This document shows positions 63,583 through 64,000 of a DNA stretch of 64,000 nucleotides, in pieces. The stretch is from Mycobacterium sp. SMC-4 (GTDB lineage Bacteria > Actinomycetota > Actinomycetes > Mycobacteriales > Mycobacteriaceae), in NCBI RefSeq assembly GCF_025263265.1, contig NZ_CP079869.1, forward strand, positions 2,108,001 through 2,172,000. Reading direction: 5' to 3'. Position numbers and translations under genes: made by a program. Numbering within the stretch: position 1 is the first letter of the stretch; each line of letters starts with the position of its first letter. The notes under the pieces were generated by a model. It saw nothing but the letters and a program-made list of their open reading frames with translations, had not been told where the DNA came from and did not search any database.

Positions 63583-64000
63583 TCAGAAGGTGGGTCGAAG
63601 CGAGGGCATCACGGTCGCAGCCAGCGCGCGCAGCGGGGCCTTGACCATGATGTCGAGGAAGTCGAAGTAGTCCCGCCACAGCACGATTTGGCCCTCCCGC
63701 ACCTCGAATCGGCCGCACACCCAGAACTGCAGCCGTAGCGGCCCGACGATGATCGCATCGGTCCGCTCGGTGAGCACCGTGTCACCTTCGGCGGCGATGT
63801 GGTGGAACTTCACCGCGAATCCCATCCGTGTCTCGGACCGGCGCAGCAGTTTCATGATGCGGCCGCGTCCGCGGATCGAGGGCAGGCCGACGTTTTGCCA
63901 CACCAGGTCGGGTGCGGCCAACGACTCGAACAGGTCGAGGTCGGAGTCGGCCAGCGCGAACAGGAATCTCTCGACGGTTTCGGTGTTGTCGGCGGTACCG
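63583..64000 (-). CDS. ephG: Limonene-1,2-epoxide hydrolase family protein (EphG-like), 5' end outside window
   Basis: A partial gene: the frame runs open to the window edge, giving about 138 residues. The reading ETVERFLFALADSDLDLFESLAAPDLVW starts the visible protein; the catalytic pattern of limonene epoxide hydrolases is present as ERTDAIIVGPLRLQFWVCGRFEV (R and D) and LWRDYFDFLD (the second Asp). These enzymes open epoxides by general base catalysis without a covalent intermediate. EphG (Rv2740) has this position and about 149 residues in M. tuberculosis, where it hydrolyses cholesterol-epoxide-like substrates. It converges on pspM with 17 bp between. Confidence 0.88.
   Translation of the reverse strand, partial: GTADNTETVERFLFALADSDLDLFESLAAPDLVWQNVGLPSIRGRGRIMKLLRRSETRMGFAVKFHHIAAEGDTVLTERTDAIIVGPLRLQFWVCGRFEVREGQIVLWRDYFDFLDIMVKAPLRALAATVMPSLRPTF

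Overview
The window is high-GC actinobacterial chromosome, and its gene content and order identify it as a Mycobacterium (Mycolicibacterium-like, probably a hydrogen-oxidising environmental species). Nearly every housekeeping gene falls in the order I recall for the Rv2837c-to-Rv2740 block of M. tuberculosis: nrnA-dinF, echA16, pptT-truB, sirR, ribF-rpsO-lppU-gpsI-pepR, ald/aldR, dapB, thyA-dfrA, thyX-dapA-rnj, the Rv2751-2749 trio, ftsK, argA, pgsA3, clgR-pspA-pspM and ephG. That comparison is from memory, not from a search. No tRNA, rRNA, insertion sequence, phage gene or CRISPR array was seen.

Layout. 1-3.1 kb: the 3' end of a glycine-rich PGRS-like protein gene and a convergent sulfotransferase, where synteny would predict rbfA. 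3.2-9.5 kb: nanoRNase/PAP phosphatase, MATE transporter, methyltransferase, enoyl-CoA hydratase, DUF2277, DUF1802 and a CocE-type hydrolase. 9.5-13 kb: a TetR regulator divergent from a sulfotransferase/hypothetical pair around a near-perfect 26-bp palindrome, then a DUF3558-like secreted protein. 13.1-17.3 kb: phosphoesterase-pptT-truB operon, CBS protein, SRPBCC protein and a SirR/MntR-type regulator. 17.3-24.1 kb: ribF, rpsO, lppU, polynucleotide phosphorylase, M16 protease and a class A beta-lactamase. 24.1-26.8 kb: GXWXG/DUF4334 protein, YchJ-like protein, alanine dehydrogenase and its Lrp-type regulator.

26.8-42.6 kb is an accessory island for atmospheric hydrogen oxidation. hypBA (minus) face hypFCDE (plus); an AraC regulator follows on the minus strand; then comes a nine-gene, tightly coupled operon: hucM (DUF1641 scaffold), hucS and hucL (group 2a [NiFe]-hydrogenase), a maturation endopeptidase, a small protein, a TPR protein, a NifU/Rieske fusion (HucE-like), an NHL-repeat protein and an unrecognised protein. 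Hyp proteins build and insert the NiFe(CN)2CO centre, the protease trims HucL, and HucM/HucE probably link HucSL to quinone. The island sits between aldR and dapB.

42.6-64 kb returns to the conserved backbone: lysine/DAP genes (dapB, dapA), folate and thymidylate genes (thyA, dfrA and the flavin-dependent thyX), a YcaQ-like glycosylase, a GGDEF diguanylate cyclase, a haloalkane dehalogenase, RNase J, an orphan response regulator, a mycofactocin-type SDR, FtsK, and the SigE/ClgR/Psp envelope-stress operon. A small vapC-like remnant lies just upstream of thyX. Many start codons are preceded at 6-8 nt by a TANNNT -10 element, suggesting widespread leaderless transcription.
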